From contig CAJINV010000001.1 of the NCBI GenBank assembly GCA_905178155.1, forward strand, positions 14,157,265 to 14,221,264: a DNA stretch of 64,000 bases, in the 5' to 3' direction. The notes under the pieces are model-generated. The model ran no database searches, was not told the DNA's origin, and was given only the letters and a program-made list of their open reading frames with translations. Shown one piece after another: positions 11,083 to 23,140 of this stretch (the stretch's first letter is position 1; every line of letters starts with the position of its first letter). The DNA is from Amoebophrya sp. A120 (taxonomy: Eukaryota > Sar > Dinophyceae > Syndiniales > Amoebophryaceae). The position numbers were made by a program, and so were the translations under genes.

Positions 11083-14000
11083 TCATTGCTGCGCGCAGTC
11101 TCCGTCCTGATTGACTCGCGGCGCCCCTCCCCCGAAGTCGAAGCCCATGTCATCATCGAAGTTGTCGTCTTCGTATTCGCTACCACCGTCCTCTTGGTTG
11201 TCATTCCAGGGCTGGTTGTCCCAGGGTCCGGCCTGAATTCGGTTACGCCCAAGACGCGTAAGACTAGCTCGAGTCTTGACACCGTAGGACCCGCAGTGGT
11301 GTATGGTGCAGTCTTCTACGGTGCAGTCCTCTGACACGAACAGACCACGACACCTGGCCTGCGCTACCTCGCAGCCCTTAAACTTGCAGCCCGGACAGTC
11401 CACGTGCACACCATCAGAGCCGCCCAAAATTTTGCATTTTTCTAGCAGGACAGTGCCGACCCTAAACGTGCGACGGAATTCTTCCCGCGTTGTCCCATTT
11501 AGATGCAGCGCATCGACATTGCGGGCGTCCTGCCTTCCCCGACAGTTGATTGTGACCCGGCGAAACGTACACGACTGCAGCTTCTCCCCAAGTACCTCGA
11601 CATTTCCGAGTAGGCAGATATCACTGCACAGCACACTGCCACCGGGTGTGTCTCCCAGAAAACGAAACTTAGGAAAGTCTAGCTTCGTTTCTTCGTCCCC
11701 AATTCCGCATAATGTGATCGCTTTTCTCACTACCAAGCACCCCTGTGCTGGATCAACAGATCCGGCAGCGTCCCGATTGCTGGGCGTACTGCTACTGGTA
11801 GTGGCTGTGCTATGCTGAAACTCTCCTTTCGGTAGACACAGACGCATCTTTGCCGGACACTCATCAACCCACTGCTGGACCTCTTGGAGGGTGAAGTGCA
11901 CGGGGCGCAGAAAAGACAGGTTGCTCTCCTTCAGTTTTATCGCGCAGCGGTCAGTGCCTGCATCTGAATAGAGCCGGTCGCAAACGTATCGTTCGGTGTC
12001 GAAGTCGAAAGAGCGAACTACCACCTTCTCCCCATTCAGCTCTGGCTTCTTCTGAATGGCCTTGACCTCGCAAATCGAGCTGTTGCGGATCTTGTTTGTC
12101 CACTCGGTTCGAGGCTCAACACCAGGCGGGAGCGTTCGACACTCTTCAATTTTGGAACGGCAAACCGGGCACTTGTTGTTACTGGTTCCGCGGGATTTCC
12201 AGCTAGCGATGCAGGAATGATGAAACTGATGGCCGCATGGGCGCAATTCGTCGATCTGTGCCGCTTTGGGATTCAAAAGACTAGCAACTCTGAACTTCCT
12301 GTTCGGCTTCACCTTCTTCAACAAAGGTCCTAAACAGATCTTGCACTGCGGTGCGGTCTCCTCGTGTTGCTCTTCGTCGTCCTCGTCCTCGTCACGAAAT
12401 ACGAAATCAGATGCGTGCGCGTGCCGTTTTAGGGAATCACCATAACCAAACTCCAACAGATTCGGACGCGCTGCGCGGAGCCGCGCTTTCAGGTCAAAAT
12501 CGTAGTGTGGACCAGAGACATCGAATATCCAGCAGGCCTTCAAACTCGGAAAAAATGGAGTGCCACTGGTGCCTTGGTCAACGTCGCCATTTTCGCAGCA
12601 GCTTTTGGTCTGTACTAGAAACTTTTCAATGGAGTCCGCTGTGAAATTCTCGTAACTGCAAAAGTCTTCCTTTTCTCTCGACTTCTGCCGGCTCCCGCAT
12701 CCATCTTGCCACTTAAAGACCTCATATCTCGTGAAGCCGGATACGTACAGCTTCTCCAGATGAGGGCAAGAAGTCGCCAATGCTTCGAATGCTGGATCGT
12801 CAAAGTTCAAGCACTTGTCAAGCTGCACCGCCCGAATGTACCGGCATTGGAGAAAAAAGTCGGCCCACTTGAATGTTATCCAGCTGAAGGGAACTCGATC
12901 GTGAGGAAACGGGTATTCTGACTTGCGCAGACCCGAGGCAAAGTTGTGGTGCCCCGGTCCATTCCCATTCTCAGAGCCAAGTTGTTGAGGTTGGCACGTC
13001 GCATTCTCAGAGCCAATGGTAAATGATCGGAAATAACGTCCAACGGCAGAAGCAAGGTCATTCAGGAACTGCGGTATCGGTTCATCTGGGCCTTCTGCGT
13101 AGACGAAGCCCTCGAGGCACTTGAAGTTTGCGCGACCAAAGTTCTCACCTATCCGGACATTCAGCGAGAGCAAATGCTTGCGCGAGCGGCAGGGTGGCGA
13201 CCCAGAGCTTCTTGATCCACCGGATTCATCGAAGTCGACGTCAACACGTCTTGCGTTCATCATTGGAAAAGCTTGCGCAATTCGTTTCACCAATTCCGTT
13301 TCCTGCTTCTCAACAGATTCCAGCAACTCCTGAAGTTTGTTACCGTGAAACCAAGCACTGGTATCGGGATCCCAATCAGCAAAGTACACGTTTCTTGCCC
13401 AGCACGTCACATCCAGAAGATTCTGCTGCGAGGCAGAGACATCACTGCCGGTGATCTCTGCCAGTAGTGCCTGCTTGTACAATTCGTAAACTTCGGCCGT
13501 GTAGGAGGTGCCGGTCTCCGTGGTGTCCGCGACTGCAGCGCTTTTCTCCGCGATGAGGCACACATCACACAACCCGAGCTCCCACATCAAATTCGCTCCA
13601 TCCGCCGACGCCGACACAATGTCGCTCGGCGCGTCGACAATGTTGCAACAAGGCTTGCAAGTGTGAACGAAAAGGCCGTGGCGAAGACAATTGTCGCACT
13701 CGTAGTCGTGGTCCTCCGTGTCGTCCTCTTGAACAAGGTAGTACTGTTTTTGGAACACCTGCAGATCTTCACAGCGAAGATTAGAAGACCACACCACACC
13801 GTACTTGTCATGGGCAGGTGCGAGGTCTGGCCAGACTTTGGTGATGCTCTGAATGGCTTCCTTCATTTCATTCGGACAGAGCTTCGGTGTCAAACGATTC
13901 CGCAGGAAACTGCGAAACGTTTCTAATTCGGTCTCGCCTGCCTGTATTTCCTCGCTTGAGCCCTCGATCTTGGCTTTTTTCTCTGCAGTCGGTTCTGAAA

Positions 14001-17000
14001 GACTGGCGGCTGCTGAGTCTTTCGGAGTTGTCGGACCACCTTGGCCACCGCTCTCTCTCAGAATGAGCTGGGACATTTTCAAGTAGTCTTGGTAGAGCGT
14101 GTTTCCCGTCCGCTTCTTCCAAACAAAATGAAAAAGTGCGTCACGCGTATCTCCGTAGAAGGTATTGAAGAGCAGACGGCGCGGCTCCTGGTGGTTCCAC
14201 GCCTCTACTTTCTTTCCCCCAAAATCAAATGTCATAGTCCCGAGGTGTCGCACTTTTTCGTCGCGATCAAGTTCGTAGCCGTCAAAGTAAAAGCCAGCTC
14301 TCACCGTCATTCCGCCTGGCACGACCAGCTCCCCTTTGACGTCGAGCACCGGGTCCCGGTCAGCGTGGTTGTCGTACCGAATCCGACTACCCAGAAACCT
14401 TTTGCGCTTCCAGCGCCCCAGCTCCGTCTTGTATTGTTGAAGGCGCTGGCCCGCCGCATCTTCGTCGCTGTCCGTATTTATATTTTCGAACAAATCCACT
14501 GGGAAAAGCATCCAGCTGGCCACGCTCCTTTCGCCACACGAAAAGTCAAGTGCATTTGCGTCATCGTGCTCCAAGATCAAATAGGTGGGCGGATGAAGCC
14601 CTCTCCACAGCGGTCTGTGCGAGGTGTAGCGGCCGAACCGGCCGGTGCAGGAAACCACCTCCAATTCGTGTTTACTTGGCCACGGACAGTCCGGCGCCAC
14701 TGTAATTGTGCAGCGAGTAAACTGCAAAGTCATTGGGTTCAGCAGGAGCGCCTCTGCACCGATCGGAAACTCAAAATCGTGTCCGCACCTGATCCAGTCG
14801 GGCAAGAACAGGTTCGTCCGCGCGAATACTAGATCGGGCCTCACGCGCTCCAACAGAGCCAAGGCGTGGTCTATTCCAACCGTGGCAACAAATTTGGCAC
14901 GGTCCGCCCTCCCCTCGACGGAGAACGATAGTTCCGTTTCCGGTTCTGGAGGCAATTTTTCACAGGAAAGAAAGCTCCTTCCGCCCGCTCGGGGGATGTT
15001 GTAGTCAGGTTGGTTTTGTGGCCAAATGCTAAACTCTACACCCTCGTCTTTCCGCGCCGCGTCGTACTGCTTATCCGAAATCAGCCTGAAGCATGCGTGA
15101 TTCGCGCCCCCGGGTCGGAACGAATCGTACAACTTCCGAGTGCAGCAACGCTCCGGCACTTCCAAGACGACAAGAGACTTCGATCGGTCTTGCTTGATTG
15201 CTTTCTTGCTACTTTTATTTAGAGGACCATGCGTTTCTTCTGTTTGTGGCTGCTTCCCTCCAAAGGTATTGCTTGGAAGTACTTGCGGAAGCTTGAGACC
15301 GATTCGATCAGGAATACCCTCCTCGGGAGCTGGCATGCAGAAACCGCTGCCAGCATTCGACCAGTCCTTGAATTTGAGGACTCGCAGCTTCGTCAACGCA
15401 GAAAGATCGAGAGTGCAAGGGAAGTCCTCTTCGTAGTCGATGTGGTGCAGCTCGCCGACATGGCAAAGGAACCGCAGATTGTGAAGCTTCTCGTAGATTT
15501 TCAGGATGCCGAGATGCCCATGCCGAAAATCTCCCAGCTCCAAGTGCTCCAGCGTGTTCGCGAGAGGCAACAATCCCCGCGCCAGAGTTGAGTTCTCGCC
15601 CTTGTAGCCCTCTTCACCCTGATGAGTGCCACCCAAGCGGAAGACAAACTTCTTCAGCTGAGGCAACTCTGCCAGCGCACTCCAGTCAGAGCAACTACCA
15701 TAGCCGTCCATGCAGGTGTACTCAAAACTGATGAGGTTGGGAAAATACTGACTCAGCGACGTGATCGTGTGGACCATAAGGTCGCCGGAGTCAAAAAATA
15801 AACGCCGCACGGAGCTTCCATCGATGTTTTCTGGACTGAGCGCACCTGATGCAGGTGCGGTGACCGGGTCCGCGTGTTCGCCACTTCCATCGGAACACGT
15901 GGCACTAGTGCTCGCGGCCTGTGCCGCGTCGCTGCCTTTTGCTTACAGCTTGGACGCCCATTAGATATAGGGGCGGTGAATTTCTAGTGATTTTAGAAGG
16001 GGAGTAGAATCGTGGGGCTGGCGTTTCGGGGGGTTATGGTTCGCGAGGCAAGGGCTAGCACAAATAGAGGTAGCGGCGGCATTGTGCTCGTCGCCAAGGC
16101 TCCCCCACATTGAAGGCAATCCCCCTCGCAACCTTGCCCAACCTAGCACACTGCTCCGCGTCTTTTTTCGCGAAGTAGACCTTTTGGCTTCTTCATGATC
16201 TTCTCCATTCCTTGTTAACCCTTCAACTTCCGTGTTCAAATTTTGGGCAACGAAAATCGCAAAGAAAAGGCACTGCCATCGGGAAAAGCTTCCATTTAAA
16301 CATCATTCCCCATGGTATGATGAGGATGGTTTTTTTCCTAAAAATCATCGATGCGGAGTGCCGTGCTGTTTGGCGCCAAAAAGCGGCTTAAATGTACCCC
16401 GTTTACCGATGGCATGCTGCGATCGGTGAATTTAGTGGTGAATTTAGAAACGGCAGGCCGGTGAATTTAGTAAATTTCGGCAATTTCCTAAATTCACCCC
16501 GAGCTGATTCTGGATTCCAGACCATCATCAAACCGGTACCCATTTTGCCTTCGTTTCTAAATTCACCGGAGCCGAAAAACCAAATCCAAAACGATCGTCC
16601 CACATTTGCTTCAAAAAATGCGAAGCCTTTGGCGCATGCACGCACAAATACGAAAGCAACAAAATGCAAGCACGCCACAAGGTCGCGCAAGACATTAAAT
16701 TGTTTTGATTTACCGAAGCAGAGAGCATCTGGCAGACCCAGACGCCCGAGCCCGGCAAACCATCCGCAGCACCCACAAAACGAAAAGCAACGACGCGAAG
16801 CTACTTCATGACTCATCAGCCTAGGGCGTTGACAATGCAGCTGGACATTGCGTCGCCCCATCCCGCTTCTTTTTTGCTTGACAAATTCTGCCACAACCGG
16901 AAGCCTGTTGGAACTTATGTCGCTCCGGCTTTTCCGTCGGGTGGATGTCGATATTTCCGGGAAGAAATATCCGCAGAACCACTTGACTTGCCAAATTCTT

Positions 17001-17490
17001 GCAGACCGCTAAAATCACTTGAAATTCACCGCGCAGAAATCTAACGGCCGTCCAAGCTGTAACCTTTTGCGCCTTTCGATGTCAGGCCGAGGTCTGAGGG
17101 TTTCACTACGGAATTCCAAGTCGAGATGTCCCGCTGTGGAAGGGCTGCTAGACAATGCTCGTCTGCGTGGTCAGAGATCATGTCGAATACGGAAAAGCCC
17201 ACTGCTGGATTCAGATCCACCATTCCTTTATTTGCGGCATTCTTTTTTTTCTCATCCTTGGGGTGAGCGGTGGCGCAATGAAATTTCGCTCCCGGTAACT
17301 CGAGAATGCCAACCATACCCGTCGTCCACAGACTCTCGTACAGATCCTCGTCCACGTCTCCACCGTCTCCGCCGTAGCGGAGAAAAAGCCGCTCGACATG
17401 CTTCTCACCCACAAACTTTGTGTGCGGAGGCATCTCGGGAGCGCGAGTTGCGGGATCAGGACTTTCTGCGGCCTCTACTTCGTCCGACAT
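11083..17490 (-). CDS. giant leucine-rich-repeat-like / RING-H2 / beta-helix protein, 2 exons split by a transposon-like intron, 1,759 aa
   Basis: Exons complement(11083..15935, 17064..17490); start ATG at 17490. The 1,128-nt intron is the element annotated at 15943-17062. Removing it joins TSKGAKG to SDAAQAAS in frame (5,280 nt = 1,760 codons). Residues ~150-320 resemble leucine-rich repeats (LSQYFPNLISFEY, LANTLEHLELGDF, LSALTKLRVLKF). A cysteine cluster near residue 890 (CDNCLRHG, CKPCC, LCDVC) may bind zinc. A second repeat-like region lies near 1150 (LATSCPHLEKLYVSGF). A RING-H2 finger spans about 1342-1400: CKICLGPLL, CGHQFHHSC, CPVCR. The last ~340 residues are a beta-helix closely related to the gene at 8855-9991. 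RING-H2 implies ubiquitin E3 ligase activity, with LRR and beta-helix parts as likely substrate-recognition modules; that role is inference. Confidence 0.85.
15943..17062 (-). mobile_element. 1,120-bp non-autonomous DNA transposon acting as an intron (introner), 8-bp TSD
   Basis: Ends are imperfect TIRs of about 53 bp beginning TTACAGCTTGGACG: left arm 15943-15995, right arm about 17010-17062 inverted. Both sides are flanked by the 8-bp direct repeat CCTTTTGC (15935-15942 and 17063-17070). On the minus strand the duplication reads GCAAAAGG. The first copy gives the donor (AAAAG then GTTACAG) and the second gives the acceptor (CAAAAG). The element is therefore removed as a GT-AG intron and restores the pre-insertion frame. 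Inside, GGTGAATTTAG occurs three times at 16424-16470 and inverted at about 16488 and 16558, like subterminal transposase-binding repeats. The longest internal frame (16403-16894, minus) shows no transposase motif. An 8-bp duplication fits hAT-like or related cut-and-paste elements. Confidence 0.88.
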
Positions 17491-18159
17491 GTTGTTGTTC
17501 TGTTCACGTCAAGTTTGATATGTGTGTTTTCCGAAAACTGAGTACAATTCTATTGATCCTGAATCTCTATCTCATTCTCATGCTGTAGAAGTGTATCCAA
17601 TCCCACCGAGCCGCAAAGCAGGATAATAAAATCGATTTCCTAATAAATAAAATGAGTCGCTGTGCTTGTTTCCGAACTCAGAAACTGCCACTTCGTTCCG
17701 GTTCCTGTGCTTCTACCGACAGAAAATCAGACTCACGGAGGGGTGGAGAGACCAAGGCCGGAAAATTTCGTGGGGCTTGTTGATCTACTAGCACATCTAG
17801 GAGCACACAAAAGTAGAAGGGTTCGGGAGATGCTCATGCTGCTGCTTTCTAGTGCTACATTGTCGTCGTAAATGCTGCCGATTACTGAGGAGTTAATCAA
17901 TTCCCGGAGAACATCAACAGCTTTGCCGCGCGCCTAGACCTAGTACTCGAGAACAATGAACAGTGGTTCTTACGGAGGACGCGGCGGCGTCGACCTACCT
18001 ATGAAAAAATGATTTTGATTTCTTGTGTACCCCTTCCGCAAGACAAAAACAAGTCAGAGAGTCTGATTTTTTTAGGAGTTTCCAATTGACAAAAACTGAC
18101 TCATTGAAGAGAACAGCGCAGCTTCTCGGCCGGTACTTATTCTTGTTCATCAACATGCT
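17491..18159. other. gene-free stretch upstream of the RING/beta-helix gene
   Basis: No coding frame of note. It contains an A/T-rich segment with repeated AATAAA-like tracts (17620-17655), possibly the 3' end region of the phosducin-like gene or simply spacer. Confidence 0.4.
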
Positions 18160-19509
18160 TCACTCACTATCTTCACCACCCGAGGAAAAGCCCTTCTCAC
18201 TCGGCGGATCGTCCTCGTCGCTGAGCGCCTCCGTCCGCGCCTGCACGGCTTTGTTGATGTAGCAGCGATCCTTCTTGAGCATTACCTTGCAGCTGTTCTG
18301 CTCGTCGTCGTCTGTGTGATCGTCTTCGCATTCTAGCGGGCTTACCACCTGCACTGGCCCGACAGCCGACGCGATTCGGCCCTTGCGCACCTTTCCGCCC
18401 GTTTGCGGGACCACGCTTTCCAAAACGAAGTGCTCGAAGAGCAGGTACTCGAGGAGTTCCGTCTGTTTTCGCAGATACCGTCCGTGGTTTTTGACCTTGT
18501 CCGCGTGCGCCGTGTTGCGGATAGACTGCATGTGTTTGACCTGTAAGGGCAAAAGCAGTTTCTTCAGAAACAGCTGCTTTCTGCACGCCCCCCGGTTGTA
18601 CAGAAACAGTGCGGGGAGCGCGGCGGCGGGAAACCCGGGCATCATCTCCTCGGCGGAACCGCTCACGAATTTGACGCTCCGAAACTTCGCCGCGAGTCGC
18701 AGCAAGCTTTCCTCGACCGCACAGTCCACGGCGGGGCCGGTCAGCAAAACCACCACCCAAAAGCATTTCACGTGCGCCGGCACGGTCCGAGCGCACTGTT
18801 CGGCGTGGAAAGCCGCCTCGCCCTCCGGACCACTGGAGGAGTCTTGCTTTTGCGTTGTCCGAGAGGTACTGCCAGACCCGCTGTTGGTGGAGTTGCGCAG
18901 AATGCTTTACCCTTCAGAGAAGAGCAAGTCGTCTTATTTCACGATCGTCTTGGTTCAGCATAACCATAAGAGTGCAGAGCCAACTACCAAATCAAAGAAA
19001 GAAAAATGAAAAAGAAAATGCAGCCAGGCCTGCTTCGCCAAATAGTCTTACCCGCCCTCCCCCACCTCTTCGGCCTCCAGGACTTGGCCAAAGGAATGCT
19101 CCGAATCCTCTGTGCTCCCAGCCGTGTTGCTAGGTGGGAGCGGCACACACGAAGCCTGATTGACTTCCCGCACGAAATCAACCTTTCTAATCCGGTGGAG
19201 GGTGCCAAAGCGGTCCCTGGCCTGCTGCCGCTGCATTTCTTCCATGCGCAACCGGCGAATCGCAGCCAATTCTGAATCCTCGTCCGCGGTTTCTTCCGCG
19301 GCTCGCTCGGCTTTAGAGACATCGGAAAGATTGACATTGCGCTCGTTGCGACAGGCGGCTTCCAGTTGGTTCTGCTTTACCTTGTACATGTAGTCGCTGC
19401 TTTTTGCCTTTTCCTTGGGCGCGAAGTTGCCGAGTTTACGATGCCAGTCCTCCCATTGTGTGGACTCCTCGCTTTTCGCACCAGACACGGCATCCACAAC
19501 GGTCGTCAT
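18160..19509 (-). CDS. phosducin-like protein (thioredoxin-fold chaperone cofactor), 2 exons, 400 aa
   Basis: Exons complement(18160..18904, 19052..19509); GT-AG intron 18905-19051; total 1,203 nt in frame. The N-terminal part has the family's helical block: DSELAAIRRLRMEEMQRQ, RFGTLHRIRKVDFVREVNQAS. An unusual Ser/Gly/Thr-rich insert of about 60 residues follows across the splice site. Then comes the thioredoxin-like half: VKCFWVVVLLTG, LRLAAKFRSVKFVSGSAEEM and LPALFLYNRGACRKQLF. It lacks a CxxC redox pair, as phosducins do. A Lys-rich, acidic tail ends EDSE. Known of the family: PhLP2/3-type proteins assist the CCT chaperonin in folding actin and tubulin; PhLP1 assembles G-beta-gamma. The short N-terminus favours the PhLP2/3 type. 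The insert between the two halves is longer than usual. Confidence 0.75.
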
Positions 19510-20426
19510 TCTTGCAAGGCTTGTGCTCCTTTATTGATGCGATAAAAGAAATGGAGATGATCTCGTAAACTAAAATTGTTCGTCGGTTAATTGCTTCCGA
19601 CAACAGCAACACCCACCCTTATTGAGTTTGAGCTGAAGATCTGAATATGATCCAATCTTCAATGTCGAAAATATCACGAAAACACTGATCAGGTCATGAT
19701 GGAGCTGCAGGAAGATGAGGACCATCCAAAGAAGCAGGTGCTGGTGGGAATAGTCGCCGGCTCCGGCCGTAAGAGAGGAACATAACAGTCAACGTCGAGG
19801 AGACAATGGATGTACTACTGTATAGGGGAATTACTGATCGGAATCTACATCTCCCAAATGCCGAGGGAGCGCGAAACAGAAGTGCTTCAAGAATTAACCA
19901 AATCTCATCTGGCTATCCACATGATCCTACAATAATGATTTCGCATTTTCTCCACCGCTCTATCCTATTCCTAGCTCATTGAAAGTATAACTGTATAGTG
20001 TTTCTTCATCGGCATTACGGTCTCTCTTGTGGCAATCAACATTTTTCAAAAACCATTGTAGCCATTCATTGCTAGAAACACTTCTATTTCCGGTGCGGCC
20101 GGACGGTTGTAATTTAGAAGAAGATGAAACTCAGCAGACATGCAGGGGTTGCGACACCAACTCTGGTATCGAACTAATCCACCTGAAGCTGTGTGTTGCG
20201 TTGAAATTGAAACTGTGTTTGTTGATTGTACTTTGGGAAACTTCTCCAGTACATAGGAGCAGCCCAACGAAGCTTTTATAGTGCTAGATCATTTCGAGTA
20301 GGAGTACGAGTTGGATTCGATTCTGCGTTGTTGAAGAAAATAAACGTAAAAGGAGACGAAAAAAAGTTCTGAAGATGGTGTTGAGAGAGGCCATTTTCAA
20401 GTAACTATGGCAGTGGAGTGCGGACG
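19510..20426. other. gene-free stretch
   Basis: Frames on both strands are short, with no domain. No tandem or inverted repeat was recognised. It separates the phosducin-like gene (5' side) from the end of the coiled-coil gene. Confidence 0.4.
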
Positions 20427-23140
20427 CTACCTTCCAGGTCGTGAGCGGCTTCCAGTCGAGGCACTGGCGGTTCCCGGCCGCGCAATACCTGCCAGACCGC
20501 CGACGTTGACCGCGCTGCTCGTTTGCGAGGTCACCAGGCTGCCGGCGAGAGTCCGACCCGTGAACGCGGACTTTGGTCTGCCGTTGTCGAAAATCGCTGC
20601 GGTCCAGTGCGGTTTGTTTTGCGTGTCCACCTTCAAAAGCGCCTCGCCGCTTTCTGTTGGTAATTGTATAAATGATACAAGGTGCAGGTGCTGTGATCTT
20701 GATTATCGTAGAGGGTGGTAACGCAAAAAATGAAAAACCGAAGCCGAACGACAACGAAGCATTGATTAACAACACGAAATCCATAGAGAAGCCACAAACA
20801 ACTCAGAGTACTTCTTGTTTCTTCGAGCTCCTTGGTTACCGACGGAGCGTCATCGTCCTTGTCCGATGCTGGAGACAAATCGAAGCCGGAGAAGTCGAAG
20901 TCCGGAGGCGATCCCGGCCGCAGAATCGTGCTGCCCATATTGCCGCCGCCCGCGGCGCCTCCCCGCGACGGCGTGCGGTGGTCGGCGCCGCTGCCGGGCG
21001 AGTGGCCGAGCAAGCCGCCGTGCTGCGATTTGGTCAGGTCGTGCCGCAGCAGCGTGTTCTCGGACTCCAGGTCGGTGACCTTCCGCTCCCACCTCGAGTT
21101 TACCAGATTCTGTTCGTAGCGGTACTGGTCCACCATGGTCTCGTACTTTCGCTTTACTTCGCCCTGGTCGCGCAACTTCGTTTTCAGATCCATATCCTTC
21201 GCGATGTAGCTCTTGATGTTGGAATTCAGCGCCGAGATCTCTTTGTCCTTGTCGTTCAGCTTCTCACGCATCACGGCCACCTGCACGTCCGCCACAGATC
21301 CTGTCGCGGACTTTGCCAGCGGTTTACTAGGAGAGGTTTTGCTGCGGGACTTGGAGGGAGACACCAGCTCGGTAGTTTGAGTGAGCAGTTGCGCCACCGC
21401 ATCTAAACTCAAACCCATACCGTCTGACTTCTGCTGCGACGACAGATCGAATTGCGCTGTAAGAGTGTTGTGTTATTTTGTAGTCCAAAGTGTCGTAGTT
21501 GGTGCGTGATGAAGATTCATTGAAGATGCGGCAAAATCAAAAACAAACAAAATGACAAAAACGATGATGCGACTAGAGCACGTACACGAAGGGCTACTGA
21601 CCAGAGGACTGTTCGATCAGGCTTTGTGAACTACAGGATGACCACCTAAGTACGTACCTGATAGCTTTTTCAGCTTGAGCTCGAGATCCCGAATCTTGAT
21701 CGTTTTGTCCTGATTTTCGGCTACAAGTCGCTTCACCTGCTTCTGATACTGCTCGATGTCCTTTGCGCGACTCGCTTTCCTTAAATCAAGAATCAGCATG
21801 TCTTTCTTGGCGCACTCTTCCCGTAACTTTTCGACTTGTGTTTCCAAACTGGTGATATTCTTCATGCTGTGTTCATACCTGAAATGGAAAAAACAAAAAG
21901 GCATCATGTGTTTGGAAAAATGCAGATAAATTCTTCGGCCAGACAGACTAAATGTTGAAACCCAGACCAGAGCGTCAAACAAAAAAAAATCAAACACAGC
22001 AACGCGACATCTGTACTCCTGCTTTTTCGCATTCCAGCTTTTCACAAGTCTGTTGCTCTCGTTTTGGAATCTTGCATCCTGTTCTCGGAGCAGCACTTCA
22101 GTTTTCTTTTGATTCGCGAGCTGCTCCTCCTGCCTCGTCAAAATGCGCATGTTCTCTGCGTTCCAGAGATCCAGCATGTCGCGTTCCTTTTGTACCTCCT
22201 GTAGCTCCTCCCGCAGTTTCTGGTTCTCGACCCGCGCACCGCGCACCCCCTCGGAGGAGGTTCCGATCACGTCGCGGTTTTGCCGTTGCAGGTCGCCGAC
22301 GAGGGCGCTCAATTTTGCGATTTGCCGCTCGCGCTCGTCCATCTTGGCGGAGTGGGCTTTCCGCTCCTCGTCGAGGTTGGCCTTCAGCTCCTTGATCTCG
22401 CTTTGCAGGGACTGCTGCAGCGCCGCCTTCCGCGACGGGCTCGCCGCTTCCTTGGCCATCTGCAGCACGCCCTGCACCGAGTGTACCAGCTTCTTCACGG
22501 TGCGTTCGTCGCGACTCAGCTCCTCCTCGCCTTCCGCCAGACCCGCCGGAATCTCTACGCCACCGAGACTGTGCAGTCTCTTCATGTTGTCGCCCACCTG
22601 CTTGGCCAGGTCCTCCAGGACCTCCCGCCGTCCCTCGCCCTCCGCTTTGAGGTCATCCAGTTCGTGGCGCACGGTGCGTGTGGCTTCCTCCTTCTCCTCA
22701 AGAGCCACCTCCAGCTCGGCAGACCGCTTCTGTGACTCTTCCAACTTCTTCGTGAGGACTGAAGGTTGATATGATGATCAGCTTCAAACACAATGAAGAA
22801 CAGGATCAGATGAAATAACATACTGATTCTTTGTGCGTTTGAATTTCATGGCGTTCATCTTTCTGTAGGTTTGGAACTTCTCGAGAGCACGGCAGAAAAG
22901 CTGTGCAAGTGCAAGAGAGTAAAAACTCGCTTTATTGAACAAAGCGGAAATCCTGTTGAATTTGGTCCCGTATGGTATACCTGCTGCTTTTTGTTCGGCT
23001 TCTTCCTCTGAGGATCCCGACTTACTTGCCATGCGCGTCCCCAGGCTGTCGCTTCCGCGTGCGCTTTTGTCCATTCCATGTCGGATTGGCTCGGGTGCGG
23101 CAGCTCCCGCTGCCGCTTTCGCCTTCGCTTTTGGTGGCAT
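20427..23140 (-). CDS. long coiled-coil protein of unknown function, 6 exons, 686 aa
   Basis: Proposed exons complement(20427..20653, 20812..21456, 21658..21878, 22017..22747, 22824..22900, 22981..23140). Every junction is GT-AG and the phases agree through to the stop (2,061 nt). The N-terminus is Ala/Lys-rich (MPPKAKAKAAAG). From about residue 75 a nearly continuous heptad coiled coil runs to about 400 (LEESQKRSAELEVALEEKEE, LREELQEVQKERDMLDLW, LETQVEKLREECAKKDMLIL). A second short coil (MREKLNDKDKEISALN, RWERKVTDLESENTLLRHDL) and a Gly/Pro/Ser/Asp tail follow. No catalytic domain was seen. Such proteins are typically cytoskeletal, basal-body or centrosomal scaffolds, but nothing here identifies the family. 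The 77-nt exon 2 (22824-22900) is the least certain join. Confidence 0.75.

Noticed and set aside
16403-16894. 163-codon frame inside the 1.1-kb element as a possible transposase
   Set aside because: No DDE, zinc-finger or other transposase motif; the composition comes from repeats and G/C-rich DNA. The element is treated as non-autonomous.
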